Positions 16,826 through 25,560 of a stretch of 64,000 nt of DNA are shown here, piece by piece. Within the stretch, counting starts at the first letter, position 1, and each line of letters begins with the position of its first letter. This stretch comes from Sphingobacteriales bacterium (lineage in GTDB: Bacteria > Bacteroidota > Bacteroidia > Chitinophagales > Chitinophagaceae): contig JACPUV010000003.1 of NCBI GenBank assembly GCA_016192105.1, positions 62,001-126,000 on the forward strand. Reading direction: 5' to 3'. The notes below the pieces were generated by a model. The model had not been told where the DNA came from and did not search any database. It saw only the letters and a program-made list of their open reading frames with translations. A program made the translations under genes and the position numbers.

Positions 16826-18334
16826 ATGTTATCCCATTATATACTGGCACTCGACCAGGGCACTACCAGCAGCCGCAGCCTCGTGGTGGACAGGCAGGGT
16901 ACTATTATCAGCCAGGCCCAAAAGGAATTCAAACAGATTTTCCCGCAACCGGGCTGGGTGGAACATGATGCCAACGAGATCTGGAGTACCCAATTCGGCA
17001 CCCTGGCTGAATCCATGGCCATTGCAGGGATCACGATGAAACAGGTGGCCGGGATCGGAATCACCAACCAGCGGGAAACCACCGTGGTCTGGGAACGGGC
17101 CACCGGCCAACCCATTTACAATGCCATCGTATGGCAGGACCGGAGAACGGCCGCTTATTGCGATGAGCTTAGGGCAGCGGGGCTGGCAGGAACCATACAG
17201 GAAAAAACAGGACTGATCATCGATGCCTATTTTTCCGCCACCAAACTGAAATGGATCCTGGATCATGTCAATGGTGCCAGGGAAAAAGCCACGAAAGGAG
17301 AACTGGCTTTCGGGACCATTGATTCCTGGCTCACCTGGAAATTAACCAATGGAGAAGTGCACGTAACCGATGTCTCCAACGCATCCCGCACGATGCTGTT
17401 CAATATTCACAGCCTTCAATGGGATGAGGAATTATTGAAAATCTTTGACATCCCGGCTTCCGTCTTACCCGACGTCAGACCCAGCAGTAAAATCTATGGT
17501 GTCACCGGTAATATCATCCCGGATTCAAGAATTCCCGTAGCAGGGATTGCCGGGGATCAGCAGGCTGCTTTGTTCGGGCAATTGTGTACCCAGCCGGGTA
17601 TGGTAAAAAATACCTATGGCACGGGTTGCTTTATGCTGATGAATACCGGGGAGAAAGCCATCACGTCAAAAAATAACCTGCTGACCACCATCGCCTGGCA
17701 GGTTAATGATAAAACAGAATATGCACTTGAAGGAAGTGTATTCATTGCGGGCGCCGTGGTGCAATGGCTAAGGGATGAGCTGAAGATCATCCGCCAGTCT
17801 TCGGATGTGGAGAAACTGGCCGCACAGGTAAAGGACACCGATGGAGTGTACCTGGTTCCTGCTTTCGCCGGACTCGGAGCACCGCACTGGAATCAATATG
17901 CCCGGGGATCCCTGTTTGGGTTAACAAGAGGAAGCAGCAATGCCCATATTGCCAGGGCCGCACTGGACAGTATCGCGTACCAGACCTATGATGTATTAAA
18001 GGCCATGGAAGCAGATGCCGGTATCCGGATCAAAGAACTGAGAGTGGATGGAGGTGCCACCGTGAATAACCAGCTCATGCAGTTCCAGAGTGATCTGCTG
18101 AATTGCAAAGTGGTACGGCCAAAGGTCACAGAAACCACCGCCCTCGGTGCTGCTTATTTAGCCGGACTGGCCGTAGGTTTCTGGAAAAATGTGGAAGAAA
18201 TCCAGCAGCAATGGCAAATTGATAAAACATTTGTTCCGGCCATGAATGCGGAAAAAAGAACAGAACTGGTCAATGGCTGGCAACGGGCCGTGAATGCAAG
18301 TATTGCCTGGGCTTCAACAAATTCAGCGGAATAA
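16826..18334 (+). CDS. glpK: Glycerol kinase
   Basis: A 502-residue FGGY-family kinase that phosphorylates glycerol to sn-glycerol 3-phosphate with ATP. It has the N-terminal phosphate-binding motif [16 protein letters not shown], the glycerol-contact segment [19 protein letters not shown], and [35 protein letters not shown] and the second phosphate-binding loop [20 protein letters not shown]. Length and order fit E. coli GlpK. It heads the operon glpK-glpD-glpF with a 76-base gap to glpD. A TAATTTTA box ends six bases before the ATG. There is no glpR-type regulator nearby. Family assignment is certain. Confidence 0.97.
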   Translation: MLSHYILALDQGTTSSRSLVVDRQGTIISQAQKEFKQIFPQPGWVEHDANEIWSTQFGTLAESMAIAGITMKQVAGIGITNQRETTVVWERATGQPIYNAIVWQDRRTAAYCDELRAAGLAGTIQEKTGLIIDAYFSATKLKWILDHVNGAREKATKGELAFGTIDSWLTWKLTNGEVHVTDVSNASRTMLFNIHSLQWDEELLKIFDIPASVLPDVRPSSKIYGVTGNIIPDSRIPVAGIAGDQQAALFGQLCTQPGMVKNTYGTGCFMLMNTGEKAITSKNNLLTTIAWQVNDKTEYALEGSVFIAGAVVQWLRDELKIIRQSSDVEKLAAQVKDTDGVYLVPAFAGLGAPHWNQYARGSLFGLTRGSSNAHIARAALDSIAYQTYDVLKAMEADAGIRIKELRVDGGATVNNQLMQFQSDLLNCKVVRPKVTETTALGAAYLAGLAVGFWKNVEEIQQQWQIDKTFVPAMNAEKRTELVNGWQRAVNASIAWASTNSAE

Positions 18335-18410
18335 TAAAACAAATGGTATCCCCTGTCTCGCCTGTTATAATAAACAGGTGTCAGGGGCACGACCTGCAGC
18401 AACCTAAAAA

Positions 18411-19883
18411 ATGAACCGACAAAGTCTTCTTGAACACCTGAAAGCCACCCCCGAATTCGACATCTGTATCATTGGAGGAGGTGCCACTGGACTGGGTATT
18501 GCTGTGGATGCAGCTTCCCGGGGTTATAAAACTGTTTTATTCGAACAATATGATTTTGCCAAGGGGACTTCTTCCCGCAGTACCAAACTGGTGCATGGCG
18601 GGGTGCGTTACCTGCAGCAGGGAAATATCAAATTAGTGATGGAAGCCCTCCGCGAAAGAGGACTGTTGCTGAAAAATGCGCCCCAGCTGGCACATAACCA
18701 GAAATTCATTGTGCCCAACTATAAATGGTGGGAAAAACCTTTTTACGGGATCGGTCTCAAGATCTATGACTGGATGGCCGGCGGACTGGGTATCGGGCCT
18801 TCCGAACTATTGACAAAAGAAGAGACCCTGGCCCTTACCCCGACACTTGACCCGAATGACCTCACCGGAGCTGTGTTATATTATGACGGGCAGTTTGATG
18901 ATGCCCGGCTGGCAATCAGCCTGGCGCAAACGGCCGTGGCACATGATGCCATTGTACTGAATTATTTCCCCGTTACTGCATTACTGAAAAAACAAAATAC
19001 GGTATGCGGGGTGCGGGTAAAGAACAGCCTGAACGGAAACCTGCTTGAAGTAAAAAGCAAAGTGGTGATCAACGCCACCGGTGTATTCACGGACCAGGTG
19101 CTCACGATGGATAACCCGGAACACGAAAGCCTGATCAGTCCCAGCCAGGGTATTCACCTGGTGGTGGATAAAGAATTCCTCCCGGGCGATACCGCTATTA
19201 TGATCCCCCGGACCGATGATGGCCGGGTACTTTTCGCGGTACCCTGGCATAATAAGATTGTACTGGGTACTACAGATACCCCGGTGGATACCATTTCTGC
19301 CGAACCGGTGCCACTTCCCGAAGAAATTGATTTTATCCTGAAGCATATCGGCCGTTACCTGACCAAAGACCCGCAGCTCAGTGATGTAAAAAGCATGTTT
19401 GCCGGGCTGCGGCCCCTCGTAAAAGGAAAATCAAAGGTCACATCCGCCCTCTCCCGGGATCACCTGATCACGATTTCCGAATCCGATTTGATCACGGTAA
19501 CGGGCGGTAAATGGACCACCTACCGGAAAATGGCCGAGGATACAGTAAACCTGGTGGCCGAGAAACTGCAGTCCCAGATCACCTGCATCACGCATGAACT
19601 AAAACTGACAGTGTCCAAACCGGTACCTCCGGAAATCGGAAAGCTGAAGGAGGATGAACTGGTGGCAATTATCAAACAGACCGTGGAAAATGAAATGTGC
19701 CTGACCGTGGAAGATTTCCTGTCAAGAAGAACCCGCCAGCTATTGCTTGATGCCCGGGTGGCGATCCACAAAGCCCCGCAGGTGGCCCGGATCATGGCCG
19801 GTTTTTTACGCAACGACGAAAACTGGATACAGGAACAAATCAATAACTTTAACGCTATCGCTAACAATTACCTTCCTCATTAA
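18411..19883 (+). CDS. glpD: FAD-dependent glycerol-3-phosphate dehydrogenase
   Basis: A 490-residue flavoprotein that oxidises sn-glycerol 3-phosphate to dihydroxyacetone phosphate and passes electrons to the quinone pool at the inner membrane. It shows the FAD-binding motif ICIIGGGATGLGIAVDAASRG (residues about 18-38), the family signature FAKGTSSRSTKLVHGGVRYL, and near the C-terminal half GRVLFAVPWHNKIVLGTTDTP and TVTGGKWTTYRKMAED. Length is close to that of E. coli GlpD, so the cap domain is complete. It follows glpK and is 12 bases before glpF, so the operon gives uptake, phosphorylation and oxidation of glycerol. Confidence 0.96.
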   Translation: MNRQSLLEHLKATPEFDICIIGGGATGLGIAVDAASRGYKTVLFEQYDFAKGTSSRSTKLVHGGVRYLQQGNIKLVMEALRERGLLLKNAPQLAHNQKFIVPNYKWWEKPFYGIGLKIYDWMAGGLGIGPSELLTKEETLALTPTLDPNDLTGAVLYYDGQFDDARLAISLAQTAVAHDAIVLNYFPVTALLKKQNTVCGVRVKNSLNGNLLEVKSKVVINATGVFTDQVLTMDNPEHESLISPSQGIHLVVDKEFLPGDTAIMIPRTDDGRVLFAVPWHNKIVLGTTDTPVDTISAEPVPLPEEIDFILKHIGRYLTKDPQLSDVKSMFAGLRPLVKGKSKVTSALSRDHLITISESDLITVTGGKWTTYRKMAEDTVNLVAEKLQSQITCITHELKLTVSKPVPPEIGKLKEDELVAIIKQTVENEMCLTVEDFLSRRTRQLLLDARVAIHKAPQVARIMAGFLRNDENWIQEQINNFNAIANNYLPH

Positions 19884-19895
19884 AACAGATTGCTT

Positions 19896-20603
19896 ATGTC
19901 AGCATTTACCGGAGAATTCATTGGCACCGCCCTGCTCATATTGTTCGGCGGCGGTGTGGTTGCCAACGTGGTATTAAATAAAACCAATGGCCAGAACAGC
20001 GGCTGGATCGTCATTACTTTTGGATGGGCCATGGCCGTTTTCATTGGCGTGTTCACTTCCCTGAAACTGGGCGGCAGTGGTCACCTGAACCCGGCAGTTA
20101 CCATTGCCCTGGCGGTTACCGGTAAATTCAGCAGCACTCTGGTACTCACCTATATCCTGGCCCAGTTGGCGGGTGCTTTCACCGGGGCGGTACTGGTCTG
20201 GCTTACTTATCATACCCATTTTGATGCGTCTTCTGATGCGGATCTTAAAAAAGCAATCTTCTGCACGGCTCCCGGAATACGCAATCCGCTGAACAATTTC
20301 TTCACCGAATTCATCGGGACCTTTGTCCTGATGTTCGGGGCCCTTTCCTTTACTGATTCCGCCTCATCCTTAGGAACATTGAATGCGCTGCCTGTTTCGC
20401 TGCTCGTATTAGGCATTGGCCTTTCATTAGGCGGACCCACGGGTTATGCGATCAACCCCGCCCGTGACCTGGGTCCCCGGATAGCTCATTTTCTTTTGCC
20501 AATAAAGGGAAAAAGAGATAGTGACTGGGGATATAGCTGGGTACCCATTATGGCTCCGGTTGCAGGGGCAGCGCTGGCGGCATGGCTTTTCATGCTGATT
20601 TAA
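19896..20603 (+). CDS. glpF: MIP-family glycerol uptake facilitator
   Basis: A 235-residue channel protein with six transmembrane helices and the two half-helix NPA motifs, HLNPAVTIALA in the first half and YAINPARDLGPR in the second. The Asp after the second NPAR is typical of glycerol-conducting members, as opposed to strict water channels. The ATG at 19896 gives MSAFTGEFIGTALLILFGGG, the normal family start; a TTG two codons upstream is not needed. It is the last gene of the glpKDF operon and lets glycerol into the cytoplasm by facilitated diffusion. The position supports glycerol as substrate. Confidence 0.94.
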   Translation: MSAFTGEFIGTALLILFGGGVVANVVLNKTNGQNSGWIVITFGWAMAVFIGVFTSLKLGGSGHLNPAVTIALAVTGKFSSTLVLTYILAQLAGAFTGAVLVWLTYHTHFDASSDADLKKAIFCTAPGIRNPLNNFFTEFIGTFVLMFGALSFTDSASSLGTLNALPVSLLVLGIGLSLGGPTGYAINPARDLGPRIAHFLLPIKGKRDSDWGYSWVPIMAPVAGAALAAWLFMLI

Positions 20604-20646
20604 CCTTTTAAAAAATTGGTTTCGTACAGCTGCTGCTGCGCAATTT

Positions 20647-21822
20647 TCATGCACAAGCTGCGACGATTACTTCACAAGCCTTTCTCACCTGCATTTCTGA
20701 AATAATCAGCGGCGGGGATATGCGTAAACAATTCGGGGCGAATAAAAACCAATCGGTCAGCACTCCGGCGGCAATCGATCTGTCTATTATTTTTTTGCAG
20801 GTATCAAAGGAATCAAATTCCACTGCCAGCCATAAGCCAGCCGAATGAACAGCTTTGATTTCAGGATGCACCAATAATGACTGAAACAGGGCTTCCTTTC
20901 CTTTCACCTGTTCCACCCACCCCTCCTCCAGCAAAGCCTTCATCGAGGCCAGCCCGGCGGCACAGGATACCGGGTGCCCCCCAAATGTCGTAATATGCCC
21001 CAGCACCGGGTTATCCGTAAAAGCATCCATTAATTTTTTGTCTGCCACAAAAGCTCCCAGGGGCATGCCGCCGCCGAGGGCCTTCCCGAGCAATACCAGA
21101 TCCGGTACAATGGCAAACTGTTCAAAGCCCCATAATTTACCGGTACGTCCGAAACCGGCCTGAATCTCGTCCAGGATCAGTAAGCTGCCCGTGCTGCTGC
21201 ATCGTTCCCGGAGCGCTTGCATCCATTCCGGAGAAGGCGGTTTAATCCCTGCCTCAGCCTGTACGGTTTCGGCAATCACGCAGGCAGTATGTTCCGTGAT
21301 AAGATCAAGAGTGGAAAATGAATTATAATCCAGGTGCAGTACATCCGGAAGCAGCGGCCGGAAAGCATTCCGCCAGTATTCATCCCCGATGATGCTAAGC
21401 GCTCCCTGGGTACTGCCATGGTATGAATTTTTAAAAGCGATGATCCCGGTCCGGTTGGTCACCCGCTTGGCCAGTTTCATGGCCCCTTCCACGGCCTCGG
21501 CCCCGGAATTGGTGAAATAAACGGAATGGAGAGAAGCGGGTAAATGATCGGTCAGCAGTTTGGCATACTGTACCTGCGGGGCTTCCACAAACTCGCCATA
21601 GACCATAATATGCAGGTAGGCATCCAGTTGTTCCCGGATTGCGGCGATCACTTTCGGATGGCGGTGACCCAGGTTGGCCACACTGATCCCCCCGATCAGG
21701 TCAATATAGTCTTTACCATCTGCCCCGTAAAGCATACAGGCCTCCGCTTTCACAATCTCCAATGCCAGGGGCGCCGCCGAAGTCTGGCCCACATGCCGCA
21801 AAAAAAGTTCCCGCTGATTCAA
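20647..21822 (-). CDS. Class III PLP-dependent aminotransferase (acetylornithine/aspartate family-like)
   Basis: A 391-residue fold-type I aminotransferase. Visible are YIDLIGGISVANLGHRHPKV, the cofactor-contact segment YFTNSGAEAVEGAMKLAKR, the LILDEIQAGFGRTGK motif with the PLP-binding Asp, and the Schiff-base lysine in LVLLGKALGGGMPLGAF. It resembles ArgD/ornithine aminotransferases, but in Bacteroidota this group is often annotated only as aspartate aminotransferase family, and no arginine gene is near. No suitable ATG exists: I choose the TTG at 21822 (LNQRELFLRHVGQTS), where the family begins; another TTG lies six codons upstream. The longer ATG start at 21933 would add 37 unlikely residues. 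It converges on glpF. Confidence 0.85.
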   Translation of the reverse strand: MNQRELFLRHVGQTSAAPLALEIVKAEACMLYGADGKDYIDLIGGISVANLGHRHPKVIAAIREQLDAYLHIMVYGEFVEAPQVQYAKLLTDHLPASLHSVYFTNSGAEAVEGAMKLAKRVTNRTGIIAFKNSYHGSTQGALSIIGDEYWRNAFRPLLPDVLHLDYNSFSTLDLITEHTACVIAETVQAEAGIKPPSPEWMQALRERCSSTGSLLILDEIQAGFGRTGKLWGFEQFAIVPDLVLLGKALGGGMPLGAFVADKKLMDAFTDNPVLGHITTFGGHPVSCAAGLASMKALLEEGWVEQVKGKEALFQSLLVHPEIKAVHSAGLWLAVEFDSFDTCKKIIDRSIAAGVLTDWFLFAPNCLRISPPLIISEMQVRKACEVIVAACA

Positions 21823-21911
21823 TCTTGTGATTTTATGCAAAGGAAACAAAGAATTACTGAAATTTGCAGGGTAAGCTGACAGGTTTGTAAATTGATCTGT
21901 TGTACGGAACA

Positions 21912-22058
21912 CCCTCAACCTCAAACCCCTCAACCTTCAACCTCAAACCTTCAACCTCAAACCTTCAACCTCAAACCCCTCAACCTTCAACCCCAAACCC
22001 TCAACCCTCAACCTCAAACCCTCAACCTTCAACCCCCTCAACCCCAACCCCTCAACCC
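21912..22058 (+). repeat. Degenerate heptamer array (TCAAACC, TTCAACC and CTCAACC units)
   Basis: About 20 consecutive units of mostly seven bases, with occasional one- or two-base insertions (CCTCAACC). It occupies the divergent gap between the aminotransferase and the carbonic anhydrase and ends exactly at the ATG of the latter, so it must form or include its 5' leader. Confidence 0.9.
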
Positions 22059-22580
22059 ATGCCCCTCATTCTCCCCGTCGAAGACAAACACCCCCAATTC
22101 GGCAACCATTGTTTTATCGCCCCCAACGCAACGATCGTGGGAGACGTGATCATGGGCGACGACTGCAGCGCCTGGTTCAATACTGTGATCCGCGGAGATG
22201 TGAACTTTATCAGGATGGGGAATAAGGTCAATGTGCAGGACGGAGCCTGTATTCACTGTACCTATCAGAAGTGCGGGACAACCATTGGCAACAATGTTTC
22301 GATTGGACATAATGCCATCGTACATGGATGTACCCTCCACGACAATGTGCTGGTGGGGATGGGCGCCATTGTGATGGACAACTGTGTGGTCCACAGTAAT
22401 ACCATCATTGCAGCAGGTGCGGTAGTACTGGAGAATACCGTTTGCGAGGCAGGCAGTATCTATGCGGGTGTGCCCGCCAAAAAAGTCAAGGACATTTCGC
22501 AGGAGCTGATTCATGGCGAAATCGGCCGGATCGCCAATAATTATATCCGGTACGCAGACTGGTTCAGGGATAAACAATGA
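22059..22580 (+). CDS. Gamma-class carbonic anhydrase-like hexapeptide-repeat protein
   Basis: A 173-residue left-handed beta-helix protein built from hexapeptide repeats (APNATIVGDVIMGDDCSAWF and so on) with a C-terminal helix. The zinc ligands of gamma-carbonic anhydrases are in place: His66 in QDGACIHC, His84 in SIGHNAIVHG and His89 in the same segment. Members of this branch (YrdA, PaaY, CaiE) bind zinc, but not all hydrate CO2, so activity is not certain. The open frame extends upstream through the heptamer array, but I start at the ATG (MPLILPVEDKHPQFG) because the upstream residues are only the repeat translated. The gene is monocistronic. Confidence 0.9.
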   Translation: MPLILPVEDKHPQFGNHCFIAPNATIVGDVIMGDDCSAWFNTVIRGDVNFIRMGNKVNVQDGACIHCTYQKCGTTIGNNVSIGHNAIVHGCTLHDNVLVGMGAIVMDNCVVHSNTIIAAGAVVLENTVCEAGSIYAGVPAKKVKDISQELIHGEIGRIANNYIRYADWFRDKQ

Positions 22581-22714
22581 ATTCCTGTTTTTCCCGGTAA
22601 TTGATCATCAGGCATATTAATTGCATAGTATAAATCACAAATAGCGCTGCGTAAGTTTACTATAGCAATCGCAATTTATTCTATCTATTTTCGTTAGGAA
22701 AGAAACCGGAATTC

Positions 22715-22909
22715 ATGAAAAACCTTCGATTTTTTGCCGTATCAATGAGTCTCGCCATCCTTTTATCCTCCTGTGGTGTGTTCAGCAACCTGTTCAAACG
22801 TAAATCAGGCTGCCCCAGCAATGGGAAAAACGTGGGTGCAGAGAAAATTCTGAGCGGGGATCCCGATGCCGCAAAAAGCGCCAGGAAGGCCAAAAAATTC
22901 CGTAGTTAA
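22715..22909 (+). CDS. Small lipoprotein
   Basis: A 64-residue protein with a strong lipoprotein signal: MKNLRFFAVSMSLAILLSSC, with the lipidated Cys at residue 20. The mature part is only 44 residues, basic, with one further cysteine (SGCPSNGKNVGAEKIL). The last residues KSARKAKKFRS are very basic. Short lipoproteins with this C-P-S-x-G-K-N-x-G-A motif occur in related bacteria, but I know of no function. It is transcribed rightward, 72 bases before the next small gene, so the two may form a unit. Codon use agrees with its neighbours, which supports it as a real gene. Confidence 0.7.
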   Translation: MKNLRFFAVSMSLAILLSSCGVFSNLFKRKSGCPSNGKNVGAEKILSGDPDAAKSARKAKKFRS

Positions 22910-22981
22910 TTTACTGTTACGTGCAGCGAAACCGGCCCTGATCCGGTCTTTCAAGTAAGAAACCTATAAACTTTACATACT

Positions 22982-23311
22982 ATGAGCCTTACCCTACGAA
23001 CCTCACTGGGCTGCACCGAAGCAGTGATCGCCGATGACGGAGGACTGAAACAATTTTACAATGTGGCGAATGTCCTCAGCCAGGATTTCAAAGTTAAATT
23101 CTCCCACAAAGAAGATGATTTTGACACGATCAACTGGGAATTCAGGTTCAAAGGTCATAACATGACACTTCATTATAATATCTATAATGGAGTATCGATT
23201 TTCCCTACTAAAACCCATGATGCCTTAAACAAAGACAACAAGGCTGTGATCGAACTGGCCGGGGTACTGGAAGGAAAACTCTTCAATATGGAACGCAGGA
23301 ATATTGCGTAA
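22982..23311 (+). CDS. Conserved-looking small cytoplasmic protein, function unknown
   Basis: A 109-residue soluble protein without signal peptide or transmembrane helix. The composition is that of a compact alpha/beta domain (FKVKFSHKEDDFDTINWEFRFKGHNMTLHYNIYNGVSIFP). I recognise no motif. It is followed by a rho-independent terminator about 105 bases downstream, and is preceded by the small lipoprotein gene, so it is probably the end of a transcript. No overlapping frame is a better candidate. Function unknown. Confidence 0.7.
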   Translation: MSLTLRTSLGCTEAVIADDGGLKQFYNVANVLSQDFKVKFSHKEDDFDTINWEFRFKGHNMTLHYNIYNGVSIFPTKTHDALNKDNKAVIELAGVLEGKLFNMERRNIA

Positions 23312-23416
23312 ATCATGCTTCTGTAAGCAAACAGACCTGCTACTCGGCATAACTACAGCATCCCCTTTCGTCTGAACCTGCTCCGTATTAATAGTAAAAA
23401 AATAGTTGAATCTGTG

Positions 23417-23443
23417 ATCCTCCTGCAAAAGGGGGATTTTTTT
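23417..23443 (+). terminator. Rho-independent terminator
   Basis: ATCCTCC and GGGGGAT form a 7-bp stem (one G-T pair) with a 7-base loop, followed by seven T. It ends the rightward transcript of the two small genes upstream. Confidence 0.65.
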
Positions 23444-23592
23444 ATCCTGTTCTCAGAAAGCAGGTTTTGTTGCGTCCGCTTTTGAAGAATAGTTGAAGAA
23501 ACAAGAGGAATCCGCCTTTTGCCCTGCAACAGGTAGCTGTTCTTGTCATGCTGAGTTACCGGCCCCCGGACAGTGCGTATCGAAGCATGCCC

Positions 23593-24519
23593 CTAATAGG
23601 TTTTTTCCTCAATCGAATCCAGTATCCCCGCATAACTGACATACCGGTCCTCGTGTATCTCCCCGTTCCGCACCGCTTCTTTAATGGCGCAGCCGGGTTC
23701 ATTCATATGCAGGCAATTATTGAACTGGCAGCCGTTCAGCCGGTCACGCATTTCAGGAAAATAATGTGATAATTCCGCCTTACTGATATCCACCAGCCCA
23801 AATTCCCGCATCCCGGGTGTATCAATAACGCTCCCGCCGAAAGGCAGGTCAAACATCTCTGCAAAGGTCGTGGTATGTTGTCCCTTCCCGCTCCAGCCAC
23901 TCACGTCCCGGGTTTTGCGGTTCATACCGGGAAACAATACATTCAGGAGGGATGATTTCCCCACCCCGCTGTGGCCACTCAGCAAACTGGTCTTACCCTT
24001 CAGTATTTTTTCCAGCGCCTCCATCCCTTCCTGTTTTTCTGCACTGACCAGCAAAACCGTATAGCCAATGGCTTCGTACATGGCTTTCCATTGCTCATAC
24101 TTCTCCAGTTCCTTCTGCTTATACAAATCCGATTTATTGAAAGCGATCACAGCCGGTACATGGTACATTTCGGATGCCACCAGGAAGCGGTCAATAAAGC
24201 CCTGCGAAGTACGGGGCTCTTTCAGGGTGGCGATCAGCAGGGACTGATCCAGATTGGCAGCTACAATATGGTGCTGGTGCTTGTGCCGGGGAGATTGCCG
24301 GTTGATATAATTATCCCGGTCGAGTATTTCATTGATGACCGCGGTGCCGTCGTCCTCATTTTCGATCTCCGCTACCACCCGGTCGCCCACCGCAACCGGG
24401 TTGGTACTGGTAATATCGTCCAGTTTCAGCACGCCTTTCATCCGGCCGTTCCAGAACTTACCCTCCTCATCCTTCAGGGAATACCAGCTGCCGGTGGATT
24501 TATATACAATTGCTTTCAT
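23593..24519 (-). CDS. rsgA: Ribosome small-subunit-dependent GTPase A
   Basis: A 308-residue circularly permuted GTPase that helps mature the 30S subunit. An N-terminal OB-fold (residues about 1-70) is followed by the GTPase with G4 (NKSD, 128-131) before G1 (GHSGVGKSS, 182-190) and G3 (DTPG, 233-236), the permuted order that defines the family. The C-terminal zinc site is Cys264, Cys269, His271 and Cys277. I start at MKAIVYKSTGSWY, nine codons inside the longest frame, as the OB fold begins there. It is 27 bases downstream of batA and may be cotranscribed with that operon. Confidence 0.95.
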   Translation of the reverse strand: MKAIVYKSTGSWYSLKDEEGKFWNGRMKGVLKLDDITSTNPVAVGDRVVAEIENEDDGTAVINEILDRDNYINRQSPRHKHQHHIVAANLDQSLLIATLKEPRTSQGFIDRFLVASEMYHVPAVIAFNKSDLYKQKELEKYEQWKAMYEAIGYTVLLVSAEKQEGMEALEKILKGKTSLLSGHSGVGKSSLLNVLFPGMNRKTRDVSGWSGKGQHTTTFAEMFDLPFGGSVIDTPGMREFGLVDISKAELSHYFPEMRDRLNGCQFNNCLHMNEPGCAIKEAVRNGEIHEDRYVSYAGILDSIEEKTY

Positions 24520-24546
24520 GCAGTTGCAAGATACAGGATAAACCAA

Positions 24547-25560
24547 TCAGGGAAATTTCCGGAACAGGGTAAACCGCAGCACTTGTTCGAGGAATACAAA
24601 AAACAGGGCCGCGAGTATAAACGGAATAAACTGTTCCTTATAACGCTTAAAAGACTGTATCTCCACTTTTGATTTTTCCATTTTGTCGATCTGGCTGTAC
24701 ACGCGCTGAAGCCCTTCGCGGTCTCTTGCCCTGAAAAATTTTCCTCCCGTTTCAGCAGCGATCCGCCCCAATAATTCATCATCCAGGAAATCGGTCAGGG
24801 GGTTCTTCTTTCCCCGGGCGGCACCTGTTTTCTCCACAATGGTGGACGGCGCAGCACCCATCCCGATGGTATATACTTTCACCTGCCTTGCTTTGGCGAT
24901 CTCCAGCGCAGTCACCGGATCGATCAGCCTTGTCTCCGGGGGATCTTCCTTCCCGTCTGTCAGCAAAATAATCACTTTACTCTTGCCCTTACTTTGGGTA
25001 AGCCGGTCCACCGCCGTGGCCAGGCCTTCCCCGATCACGGTACCGTCAATCAGGTAACGACGGCTTTCCAGGGACCGGATCTGGCTGATCAATGTATTCC
25101 GGTCCGTGGTGATCGGGCATTGCGTAAAACTTTCCCCGGAAAAAATCACCAGCCCGATACGGTCCACCGGGCGGTTGCGTACAAATTCCTCCGCCATTTC
25201 CTTGGCCACATCCATCCTGGAAGGCAGGATATCCCTCGAACCCATACTGCCGCTTACATCCATACAAAGTACAATATCAATTCCCTCCCCTTCTGTTTGT
25301 TGCTGGTCATTTCTTTTTTGCGGCCGCGCCAGGGCAATGATAAGGGCCGAAAGTGCAAGCAGGCGCAGTACAAAGGGAAGATGACGAAAACGGGTCTTCC
25401 AGGAACTGACGCCAAATGCATGGATAGTGGATACTTTAAAAGCGGCCTGGCTACGGTTATTATTACGCCGGTACCACCAGCCAATCAATGGCAGAAGGGC
25501 AAATAACCCGAAGGCCGTCGGGTATGCAAAATCCATATGTCTTATCCAATCGTACAGCAT
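24547..25560 (-). CDS. batA: BatA-like von Willebrand factor A domain membrane protein
   Basis: A 337-residue protein with two transmembrane segments near the N-terminus (about 14-30 and 62-78), a VWA domain (about 95-290) and a C-terminal helix that returns to the membrane. The MIDAS metal site is intact: DVSGSMG (Asp101, Ser103, Ser105), a later Thr, and LLTDGKED. Bat proteins (aerotolerance operon) act with MoxR ATPases, probably in folding or assembly of periplasmic or membrane complexes. Its ATG overlaps the stop of the upstream gene (ATGA), which indicates translational coupling. Confidence 0.92.
   Translation of the reverse strand: MLYDWIRHMDFAYPTAFGLFALLPLIGWWYRRNNNRSQAAFKVSTIHAFGVSSWKTRFRHLPFVLRLLALSALIIALARPQKRNDQQQTEGEGIDIVLCMDVSGSMGSRDILPSRMDVAKEMAEEFVRNRPVDRIGLVIFSGESFTQCPITTDRNTLISQIRSLESRRYLIDGTVIGEGLATAVDRLTQSKGKSKVIILLTDGKEDPPETRLIDPVTALEIAKARQVKVYTIGMGAAPSTIVEKTGAARGKKNPLTDFLDDELLGRIAAETGGKFFRARDREGLQRVYSQIDKMEKSKVEIQSFKRYKEQFIPFILAALFFVFLEQVLRFTLFRKFP

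Noticed and set aside
21900..22058. N-terminal extension of the carbonic anhydrase frame through the array
   Set aside because: The added residues are a Ser/Thr/Pro/Asn repeat derived from the array; the family starts at the ATG at 22059.
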